Positions 1-7,100 of a stretch of DNA of 64,000 bases are shown in pieces. A model generated the notes under the pieces. That model ran no database searches. It was not told the origin of the DNA and worked only from the letters and a program-made list of their open reading frames with translations. The stretch's first letter is position 1. Each line of letters opens with the position of its first letter. The position numbers and the translations under genes are program-made. Origin of the DNA: Aggregatilineales bacterium (GTDB taxonomy: Bacteria > Chloroflexota > Anaerolineae > Aggregatilineales > Phototrophicaceae); contig JAUQWZ010000014.1 in the NCBI GenBank assembly GCA_030834905.1, positions 1 through 64,000 of the forward strand, given 5' to 3'.

Positions 1-94
1 GTTGGCGTACTTCGGGATACGGCGAACTGTTGATGGCCTGTTCCAGATCACTCAGTTGCTCTGCTGTCAGTGTGTAGTCGAGTCGTTTGCCCAT
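1..94 (-). CDS. IS630-type transposase N-terminus, cut by the left edge
   Basis: Reading the minus strand from an ATG at 94 gives MGKRLDYTLTAEQ and continues through LEQAINSSPYPEVRQ to the window edge with no stop. From memory this matches the start of the helix-turn-helix region of IS630-family transposases, where a conserved LTAEQL..IE.A...PEVRQR segment begins the DNA-binding domain. A GAGGGG ribosome-binding site lies just upstream. The reading overlaps the last 28 bases of the PIN-like gene in another frame. Only about 31 residues are visible, so family assignment is likely but not certain, and the catalytic DDE domain lies outside the window. Confidence 0.6.
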   Translation of the reverse strand, partial: MGKRLDYTLTAEQLSDLEQAINSSPYPEVRQ

Positions 95-1113
95 CCCCTC
101 ATTCTATCTCGATGTTGGACGACATTCGACTTCTGGCTTAGCGGCACGCGATTGATGGTCTGTAAAATTGCTTGGCGAGCTTCCTCGTTTCGGCGCATTA
201 CTTCTTCGAGTGTGCTGCGCGAGAAAGCTTCAGATGAGGTCTCAACTTCATCAATTTCGCGCAGTTCGCGCAATTCATCCAATACTGCTGGGTTGTCGCT
301 CCGTTTCAGGTACTTCTGCGCCCATTTTGCAAATTGATTGGAGTCATACATATAAAATGCAACATTGCAATTATTACGAAACTCTTCAATCAGCTTAGGA
401 TGAGGACTAATCGTTCTGCCTTCGTGTCGGGGCCACCAATCATCCTTCGTATCATCAGTAACAAATATGACAGGGGTTCTTTGGTTTGCAGCGTAATCGA
501 GAAACTGCCGCCAAAGGACAACATCTCCATACTTGTTTTCGTCTTTCTTTTCATCGCGGAAACCCGGAGGTTGCTTCCGTTCATACCTTTGCTCAGCATC
601 CTTATGTATAGCTTGTAGCTGTTCATCTGTGTAAGGTATACCAACTTTACCTTCAAATAACGTGGTTAGTTCTTCATGAATGGGATCATTACCTAGCCAA
701 TCAGGATGTACCTTTTGCTGCTTTTCGACCTGTTTGCGGATGCTGCTGAACACCTTTTCGATTCTTGCGTTTAGCAAATCAATGTCCAGAAAGGCATGTC
801 TCCTATACTCGCTTAGTTTGCCGGAGATTGCCCCAGCTTCTTTCTGCAAGTATTCTTGCACTTCACGATATGCGTGGAGTTGTTTTGAAATCACGCCTAA
901 TCGACGTGTCTGATACTCAAGCGCCACCTGATGCGGAATCCATAATCTGTCGGAGATTTGCTCAAAAATCTCCATGAGTGTTTCTTTTGCACTTGGCGAT
1001 GTTCGGTATAGATTGAGCAGCACATTTGTGTCGGGAACAAAGGTGCAATTCGCCCACAGTTCTTCAAATTCATCATCTGTTGGACGATAGTAACCGGGGA
1101 AGAGATTCTTCAT
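67..1113 (-). CDS. PIN-like domain protein (PIN_8/DUF4935 type)
   Basis: 348 residues. An N-terminal acidic motif VPDTNVLLNLYR (Asp28, Asn30) starts a PIN-type nuclease fold, and a later segment PVIFVTDDTKDDWW (about residues 215-230) supplies the distal acidic residues, the arrangement I know from the PIN_8/DUF4935 family. The middle (about 75-130) is helical and charged. Such proteins are predicted metal-dependent RNases and often sit in accessory or defence neighbourhoods. No partner gene is visible on this side, and a transposase start overlaps its 3' end, so the last 10 or so residues may come from the insertion. The gene is clearly AT-richer than the region after 1200, which fits recent acquisition. 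Substrate unknown. Confidence 0.75.
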   Translation of the reverse strand: MKNLFPGYYRPTDDEFEELWANCTFVPDTNVLLNLYRTSPSAKETLMEIFEQISDRLWIPHQVALEYQTRRLGVISKQLHAYREVQEYLQKEAGAISGKLSEYRRHAFLDIDLLNARIEKVFSSIRKQVEKQQKVHPDWLGNDPIHEELTTLFEGKVGIPYTDEQLQAIHKDAEQRYERKQPPGFRDEKKDENKYGDVVLWRQFLDYAANQRTPVIFVTDDTKDDWWPRHEGRTISPHPKLIEEFRNNCNVAFYMYDSNQFAKWAQKYLKRSDNPAVLDELRELREIDEVETSSEAFSRSTLEEVMRRNEEARQAILQTINRVPLSQKSNVVQHRDRMRGWANDSTTH

Positions 1114-1204
1114 ACCGCAGGTAACTTTCTGGCATCAAAGACTAATATTTCTATTATATCCTTTACAAGTAATGCTGCATAAACCTGAATAGATTAGATG
1201 AGTG

Positions 1205-1723
1205 TCAACTTCGCCCCACCTTCACCCTCTTTTCAACCCACCCGCCAACGCCCAACGATACCCGCACCGCCACAATCATCAGGATCGGCGCGGCAACCTG
1301 CATCAGCACCAGCCCGCCCCAATCCACCACTGCCGCCGCTAATGCCCGCTGAAACAGCACCAGCGAAAACGGCAGGTTCAGCAGCACTGCCGTGACCAGT
1401 CCGGGATTGTAGCTTCGAAAGCGTACCGCCAGTGCCACATGCGGCACAAACACATTCACGAGGATCACCATCTGCGCCAGCAGCAGCAGGTGAATAGTCC
1501 ACAGCGGCGCGTCCGGCTGCGCCGCCAGCACCGTCATCCCGATCACAACCAGCGTGAGCAGCGTCACCGCTGCGGCAAACTGCCGAGTCGTCGCCTGCAC
1601 AGGCGCGTTGATCCGCTTCGACCAGCGCGCCATGCCCGGCGTCTCTTCAAGATTGTGCAGCGCGAACAGCACCGGAATCAGCCACAGAAGTTGTCTGACT
1701 GTCAGCGCATCAAGCGGATTCAC
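1205..1723 (-). CDS. HXXEE-domain integral membrane protein
   Basis: 172 residues starting at GTG. The motif HNLEE at residues 23-27 inside the first membrane helix is the signature of the HXXEE family (His plus two Glu in a membrane segment). About five hydrophobic segments follow, ending in a short basic tail. The conserved polar residues in the membrane suggest a metal-dependent membrane enzyme or carrier, but no function is established for the family. The gene stands between the PIN-like gene and the YdcF-like gene, with a palindromic repeat upstream of its start. Confidence 0.75.
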   Translation of the reverse strand: MNPLDALTVRQLLWLIPVLFALHNLEETPGMARWSKRINAPVQATTRQFAAAVTLLTLVVIGMTVLAAQPDAPLWTIHLLLLAQMVILVNVFVPHVALAVRFRSYNPGLVTAVLLNLPFSLVLFQRALAAAVVDWGGLVLMQVAAPILMIVAVRVSLGVGGWVEKRVKVGRS

Positions 1724-1754
1724 AATGCTCTCGCAAAAGTGTCCAGAATGTCAC

Positions 1755-1825
1755 TCTTGGCGCTCTTGGCGTCTTTGCGGTTCCAACGCTCTTCTCTTGG
1801 TGTCCTTTGTGTCTTGGTGGTTCAA
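1755..1825. repeat. Extragenic repeat of the CTTTGCG/CTTGGCG family
   Basis: Contains CTTGGCGCTCTTGGCGTC, then TTTGCGGTTCC and CCTTTGTGTCTTGGTGGTTC. Related units occur at 13953-14045, 18411-18493, 37541-37577 and 57822-57893. It lies immediately after the stop of the YdcF-like gene and upstream of the HXXEE gene. Confidence 0.6.
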
Positions 1826-1826
1826 A

Positions 1827-2456
1827 TCACAGCCACGGCACATACGTCACCGGCAGGTTGAGCACCGTCTTCAGCACCTGCCAGTGCAGCGCCACCACCT
1901 CGCGCCCAATCGACGTGACGTGGTTGATGAACGACGGATCGCGGGCAGGCGAAGTCGTCACGTCCAGCCCCTGCTGAGCGAAGATCCACTGCGCCCGCAG
2001 CAGGTGATAGCCGTCGCTGACCACCAGCGCCGTTTGCCAGCCGTTCGCCTGCATGATCGCGTCGCTGTAGGCGGCGTTCTCCTCGGTGCTGCGGCTGCGG
2101 TCTTCCAGCACAATGGCGGCTTCGGGGACGCCATTCGCCATCAGCACTTCGCGGCAGGCGTCCGCCTCGCTGCGGGTCTGCCGCAGGGGAAAGCCGCCGG
2201 TGCAGATCAGATGATCGGCGTAGCCTTCGGCGTACAGTTCCGCCGCGCGTTCGCCGCGCCGCCACAGCGCCGGACCGGGTCGCCCATCACGGCGCAGCCC
2301 CGCCCCCAGCACAATGATCACGTCGGCATCGCGCGCGCCATCCGACCGCGAATAGACGTAGACCACCGCCGCCAGCGCGGCGTAGACCAGCATCCATACC
2401 AGCAGCAGCACGAGCAGCACGCGGGTTAGCCGCCATTTCAACAGGCGTTTGAGCAT
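1827..2456 (-). CDS. YdcF/DUF218 family protein
   Basis: 209 residues. One N-terminal membrane helix (about 8-34) anchors a DUF218 domain of the YdcF/SanA/ElyC type. Visible family motifs are VLGAGLRRDGRPGPALWRRG, CTGGFP, a SEA..C..VL..NGVP segment, EDRSRSTEENA and VSDGYHLLRAQ. Members influence envelope integrity and vancomycin resistance in E. coli and are thought to act outside the membrane, but the reaction is unknown. It is followed downstream by a repeat and preceded at 3 bases by the 177-residue gene, so the two are probably one transcript. Confidence 0.85.
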   Translation of the reverse strand: MLKRLLKWRLTRVLLVLLLVWMLVYAALAAVVYVYSRSDGARDADVIIVLGAGLRRDGRPGPALWRRGERAAELYAEGYADHLICTGGFPLRQTRSEADACREVLMANGVPEAAIVLEDRSRSTEENAAYSDAIMQANGWQTALVVSDGYHLLRAQWIFAQQGLDVTTSPARDPSFINHVTSIGREVVALHWQVLKTVLNLPVTYVPWL

Positions 2457-2459
2457 AGG

Positions 2460-2993
2460 TTACTGGATGAAGCCGCCGCGCGGCGGGGCGTGGTTGTCCA
2501 CATCATCGTTGGACATGACGACGATCCGCCCCAGCATCCAGCCTTCTACTTCCGTCAGGCGAATCCGCATGATCGGCAGCGGGCTTTCCTGAAAGCTGAT
2601 CGTCGCGCCCGGATAGATGATCGACGGATCGCGCAGGTGAAGATAGCGCACCGGCTGTGCTTCAAAGGCATCGTCTTCGTCGTCCAGGGTTTCGTCTTCG
2701 GGGTACAGGTCTTCGGTCATCGAGTCGTAGTTGAAGGCTTCGTCAATCGACTCCAGATCCTCTTTCGTCGGCTTGGACAGCGTATCGCGCGCCATCTGCT
2801 TGAACAGACCGTTGACGCCGGTCAGGTATTCGCGCTCGCCCACCAGCGTGCCGGTCAGCACCGAACCGCGCACCATCAGCGTGATGCCGAGGTTGGAGTT
2901 CATTTTGTTCGCCATGAACGAAACCATGTCTCGCAGGAGAAAATCCGGCTCGCGCCAGAAATCGTCGAGTTCAGGGAAAAGATTGTCCATCAT
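2460..2993 (-). CDS. Conserved hypothetical protein, faint GvpU resemblance
   Basis: 177 residues, no signal peptide or membrane helix. The first 80 residues contain NSNLGITLMVRGSVLTGTLV followed by EYLTGVN, which faintly recalls GvpU-type gas-vesicle accessory proteins, but I cannot verify this and no other gvp gene is present. The middle is very acidic (residues 110-135, many Asp and Glu) and the C-terminal part looks like a compact beta domain. A GGAGAGG lies about 12 bases upstream of the first of two consecutive ATG codons. It ends 3 bases before the YdcF-like gene. Confidence 0.7.
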   Translation of the reverse strand: MMDNLFPELDDFWREPDFLLRDMVSFMANKMNSNLGITLMVRGSVLTGTLVGEREYLTGVNGLFKQMARDTLSKPTKEDLESIDEAFNYDSMTEDLYPEDETLDDEDDAFEAQPVRYLHLRDPSIIYPGATISFQESPLPIMRIRLTEVEGWMLGRIVVMSNDDVDNHAPPRGGFIQ

Positions 2994-3174
2994 GCGCCGC
3001 TGCAGCGCCTCTCCTCATTAAAATAGCGGGGTTCATCATACCAGAACGTTACAATTAGACAAGGAGCACCGGCGCGGGTGGACGGCGGCAGCGAGGGCTA
3101 TTCAGGGGATAGAGAGCGTACACGAATCCTTACGCGAGCCTAATGGAGAAACTGATTAGAAACCGCCGCATATT

Positions 3175-3257
3175 GTAGGGACACGTGCATACTGCGTATG
3201 TTTATCGTGTCCGCCGCCTGATTGAAGGGAACGGACACGATAATATCGTGTCCCTAC
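3175..3257. repeat. Extragenic palindrome, GTAGGGACACG family
   Basis: Begins GTAGGGACACG and ends CGTGTCCCTAC, with inner inverted pieces ATCGTGTCCG and CGGACACGATA. Same family as the elements at 9487, 15394, 36324, 43498 and 50327. The surrounding gap 2994-3418 holds no gene. It also contains a 13-base inverted repeat ATGGAGAAACTGA (about 3142) against TCAGTTTCTCCAT (3289) that brackets the palindrome. Confidence 0.7.
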
Positions 3258-3330
3258 GGCGCTCATTTGGAAATGAGGCTCATTCTTTTCAGTTTCTCCA
3301 TAAGTTGTTGGCATTCAAAAACCAAAAGGT

Positions 3331-3359
3331 GTCCTCTCCTCAGCCCTGAGGGAGAGGAC
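3331..3359. repeat. GC-rich hairpin GTCCTCTCC...GGAGAGGAC
   Basis: An imperfect stem GTCCTCTCCTCAG / CTGAGGGAGAGGAC downstream of the stop of the 115-residue gene. It could end that transcript, although no T-run follows, or be another extragenic repeat. Confidence 0.45.
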
Positions 3360-3418
3360 GGCAATCGTAGATTGCTCAGGGTGAGGGCTTTTTGCGCGAG
3401 AATACCTACAGGCACGCT

Positions 3419-3766
3419 CTAATGACTGCGGATGCGCCGCGCCCCGATCTGCTGCGGAATGTGGGCGAGGTCATCGCCCTCAACCTGAGCGAAATCGGTG
3501 CGTAGAAACTTGCCCGACTCGGTCACGATCACATGGATCGGCGCGCCTTCGATCAGCCGCAGCCAGACGGTATCGGGCAGCAGCGTGATGTAGGTGACGC
3601 CCTCTTCCAGCGCCCTGACGATCTGCTGGCGCGAACGCCAGCCAAGTTTCTTCCAGCGCTGGCTGCCCGACTGCTTCCAGACCAGCAGTTGACCAATGGG
3701 CGCGCCTTCATAATCCCGGCGCGCGCGCGAAACACCATAGCAGTGGTTATATTTTTGTTTGAACAT
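3419..3766 (-). CDS. Small protein, DUF3892-like
   Basis: 115 residues. A basic N-terminus leads to IVRALEEGVTYITLLPDTVWLRLIEG, then GKFLRTDFAQVEGDDLAHIPQ near the C-terminus. The order I..A...G..Y.T ... V.V....G.(Y/F)LRTD....DNL..LP recalls DUF3892-type domains, which are small beta-rich proteins of unknown role. No catalytic motif is obvious. It stands alone between two repeat-bearing gaps. Function unknown. Confidence 0.65.
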   Translation of the reverse strand: MFKQKYNHCYGVSRARRDYEGAPIGQLLVWKQSGSQRWKKLGWRSRQQIVRALEEGVTYITLLPDTVWLRLIEGAPIHVIVTESGKFLRTDFAQVEGDDLAHIPQQIGARRIRSH

Positions 3767-4033
3767 TGTTACAATGAACCCGATCTCCAGCGACCATTGT
3801 GTGGTACGCTGGTGATATTCTGAGCGGGGCGGTGGAGTGAAACACGGTTTTACAGCGGTTGCCGCCGCTGTAGGTTTCCTTCCATCGCTCTGACGTTTGT
3901 TAGCCCCTCATACGCTGTGTCCAGCCCATTCGAGAATAACCCGCGTATTTGATCCGGCGTCAGCGCCGTTCACAATGCGTTCTGTTGGGGTCAGATTTTC
4001 GTTTACATGGGCGTCACCCCCATAGGCAGCAAA

Positions 4034-4051
4034 GACGGTCGATTGACCGTC
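4034..4051 (-). terminator. Weak hairpin after nrdJ
   Basis: On the minus strand GACGGTC-AATC-GACCGTC followed by TTTGC, about 75 bases beyond the nrdJ stop. The stem is 7 bp with a short T-run, so termination is only a guess. Nothing else is visible in 3767-4125. Confidence 0.35.
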
Positions 4052-4125
4052 CTTGCGTACACATCACTTCTGTCTCAGTCCATCGCAGGACGCGCCCTAA
4101 CGACGGCGGGTAAACGTATGGGTAC

Positions 4126-7100
4126 TCAGCACTCGCTGTAGCCGCAGGTCAGGCACTTCTTGCAGCCTTCGACATGCAGCAGCGAAATCGTGCCGCACGA
4201 CGGGCAGAGATCCGCCCCGACCAGATAGCCATGCCCGTGTCCGTTCCCGTTTGACAGGTACTCCGGCTCTTCGTCGGCGTCGCTGTCAGCGGTGGAGGCG
4301 ATCAATTCCTGCTGCACGAACAGGTTCAACTGCTCTGCCTTCTCCTGCGGGAAGAACTGGTCGAGCATCGCGCCCGCCACTGCGTCCGGCAGCGAAAATA
4401 CGCGGTTGGGACCCATGCCATACGAACGCGAACCGCGAATGTCCTTCAACTGATCGACGATCAGCTTCAGCATCTGCATCCGGTTCTGCGGCGCGGTCGT
4501 GCGCAGTTGCAGCGAGATCAGGCGTCCGATGCCTTCCGCGTCGGCGTGCAGGTCGCTGCCCGCCTTGCCCGGCGCGGTGATGAAGACCTCGAACGGATAG
4601 CCCTGTTCATCGGTGTTCATGGTGATATACGCCGAGCCGTAAGGCGTCTTGCAGTTCACCGTCACGCCAGTGAGCCGCTTGGGACGCGGATAGACATAAT
4701 GCGGCGTCGCTACCTGTTCCAGCTTCACAGACCGGGTTTCCGTCTTTTCCTTCACCTTCTCCATCTCACTTTCAGCGCGCTTGTCATCCTTGAGCATGAG
4801 CACCTGCTCATCACGGCTGCCATCACGATAGACAGTGCCGCCCTTGCAGCCGCTGTCGTACATGAATTCATACAGCTTGCGCGTCTCTTCGACGGTGTAG
4901 TTGTGGGGCAGGTTCGCCGTCTTGCTGATGCTGCTGTCCACCCAGCGCTGGATCGCCGCCTGCACCTTGACGTGCTCCTCGGGCAGCAAATCCATCGCCG
5001 TGACGTAGTAATCGGGAAGCTGCGTTTCGTCGGGGTGCTGCTCGTACCACTCTTTCACCAGCGGCACCTTTTCCTCGTGCAGACCGAGGCGGCTTTTGCG
5101 GTAGTACACCCACGAGAAGAACGGTTCGATGCCGGTGGATGTGTTGACCATCGTGCCGGTCGTGCCGGTCGGTGCCTGGGTGAGCAGGGTGACATTGCGG
5201 ATGCCCTTCTTGCGCACCTTGTCGCGAATGTCCTTCGGCATCGACTTCATGAAGCCGCTTTGAACGAATTTCTGGGCGTCAAACTGTGGGAACGCGCCCT
5301 TTTCTTGCGCCAGTTCCACGCTCGTCTCGTATGCCGCCCGGGTGATGAAGCCGTACAGCTTGTCGATGAACGCAACCGACTCGTCGCTGCCGTAGCGAAT
5401 GCCGAGACGGATCATCAGTTCCGCCAGCCCCATGTTGTTCAGACCCACGCGGCGCTCGCCCAACTGCTGCTTCTCATTTTCCTCGAAGAAGTAGGGTGTG
5501 CTGTCGATCACATTATCGAGGAAACGGGTGGCATAGCGCACCGCCTGGTCGAGGTCGTCCCACTTCACATCGTGTTTGGCTTCATCGTAGAACCGCGACA
5601 GGTTGATCGCGCCCAGGTTACAAACACCAAACGCCGGAAGTCCCTGTTCTCCACAGTTGTGAACCACTACGCCATTGGCAATGAACGAATGAGTCAGCGG
5701 CTCAGTCAGATCGAATACGTCCTCAACGCCATCTTCAGTAATCGATTCGACGGTCGCCATGAAGTATTCGGCGTAGGTGCCGCGTTTACCACGCGACACG
5801 TAATCCACCAACGCCTGCTGCTTGTAATCCATCATGAAGCCGATCTCGTCAGCAAACACGTTCATATTGCGCTTGCTAATAACCAGCTCGTGCTGCGCCT
5901 CACACCAATACTGCTTCAATTCGCGGTTCGTATCAGGCATCTGGCGATAACCAGCCTGGCGGCGATTGCGGTAAATATGGCTGGCAATGCCAAAGTTGAG
6001 CAGCAACTGCTGAACGCCTTCCAACAGCGCCAATTGGTTTGCAGCCAACCGAACGCTGCTGCCCTTTGCCCCGCCATCCTGGAAACTGCCGTCAGCCGTA
6101 AACACCGCCTGAAGGAAGCCGCGCTGCATTTCCTCGCTGCCCTTGAAGACAATCTCAGGAACGCGATGTTTCACCTCATTCAGACCATACTGCTCCGTTA
6201 TCTGAGTGAGGCGTGCCGAAGATACCCGCGCCTCATCGCGCGCCGTGATCTCGGTAACGCCGACGTTGTAAACCCGCGTCCGCTGTGACAATGGAGCAAT
6301 CAGCGAATTCACATGCTCCGCGAAAGCAGTCGCAAGCTCCTGTTTTTCCTCGCCAAAGAAGGACAGCACGACTCGGTCTTGCTTAATAGTGCCATCGCCA
6401 ATGACCCAGCCAAGCTCACGCCCCAGTTCAGACGAGCCTTCAGTTCCGAATCCACCCTTACGATTCAAAATGTGAACGCAATTACCGGGCACCAGATGCT
6501 GAAGCTCCACCCATCCCTTCGGAGTCATTACCCGATGATCGGCTGTGGCGCGGATAAAGTAGCCTTCCTTGGTTTGCAGACGATAGACCGCTTTCCTGCC
6601 TGTCAGAATGACACGAGATGCGGGCGTTGTCAGCTCAGCTTGCCCAAAGCGGGCATCAATCACCGGATTAACAGACTGCTCTGAATCAAACAGGTCGCGC
6701 GCGCGTTCCAAACCATTGGATGTATAAATGAGCGTATCGCCGGTCACGCAGGGGTTCGTGCAGATGATTGGCGCAAAATACCAACTGTTCGACATCTTGT
6801 TGTAGCGCTCGCGGAAGAATACGCCCGGTTCGGCGCTCGCCCACGCGCTGTCGATGATCGCGTTCCACACCTCGCGCGCCTTGACGGTGCGGTGATTGAT
6901 GACCGGATAGCCTTTCGCCGTCCATGCGTCGAGATCGCCATCCCACTCGTCGTCATAATTCGGGTGAGACGTATCCGGGAACACCAGATCCCAATCGCCA
7001 TCCGCTTTGACCGCTTCCATCATCTTATCCGACACGCCGACACTGATGTTGGCATTGGTAATCTTGCCCGCGGTACGCTTGCTGTTGATGAAGTCAAATA

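Noticed and set aside
4507-6288. Long plus-strand open frame of 593 codons antisense to nrdJ
   Set aside because: Third-position GC bias creates long antisense frames; no recognisable family, and the minus-strand reading is a clear reductase with inteins. The same applies to plus frames at 7819-9120, 9321-10784, 37556-38716 and 48806-50197.
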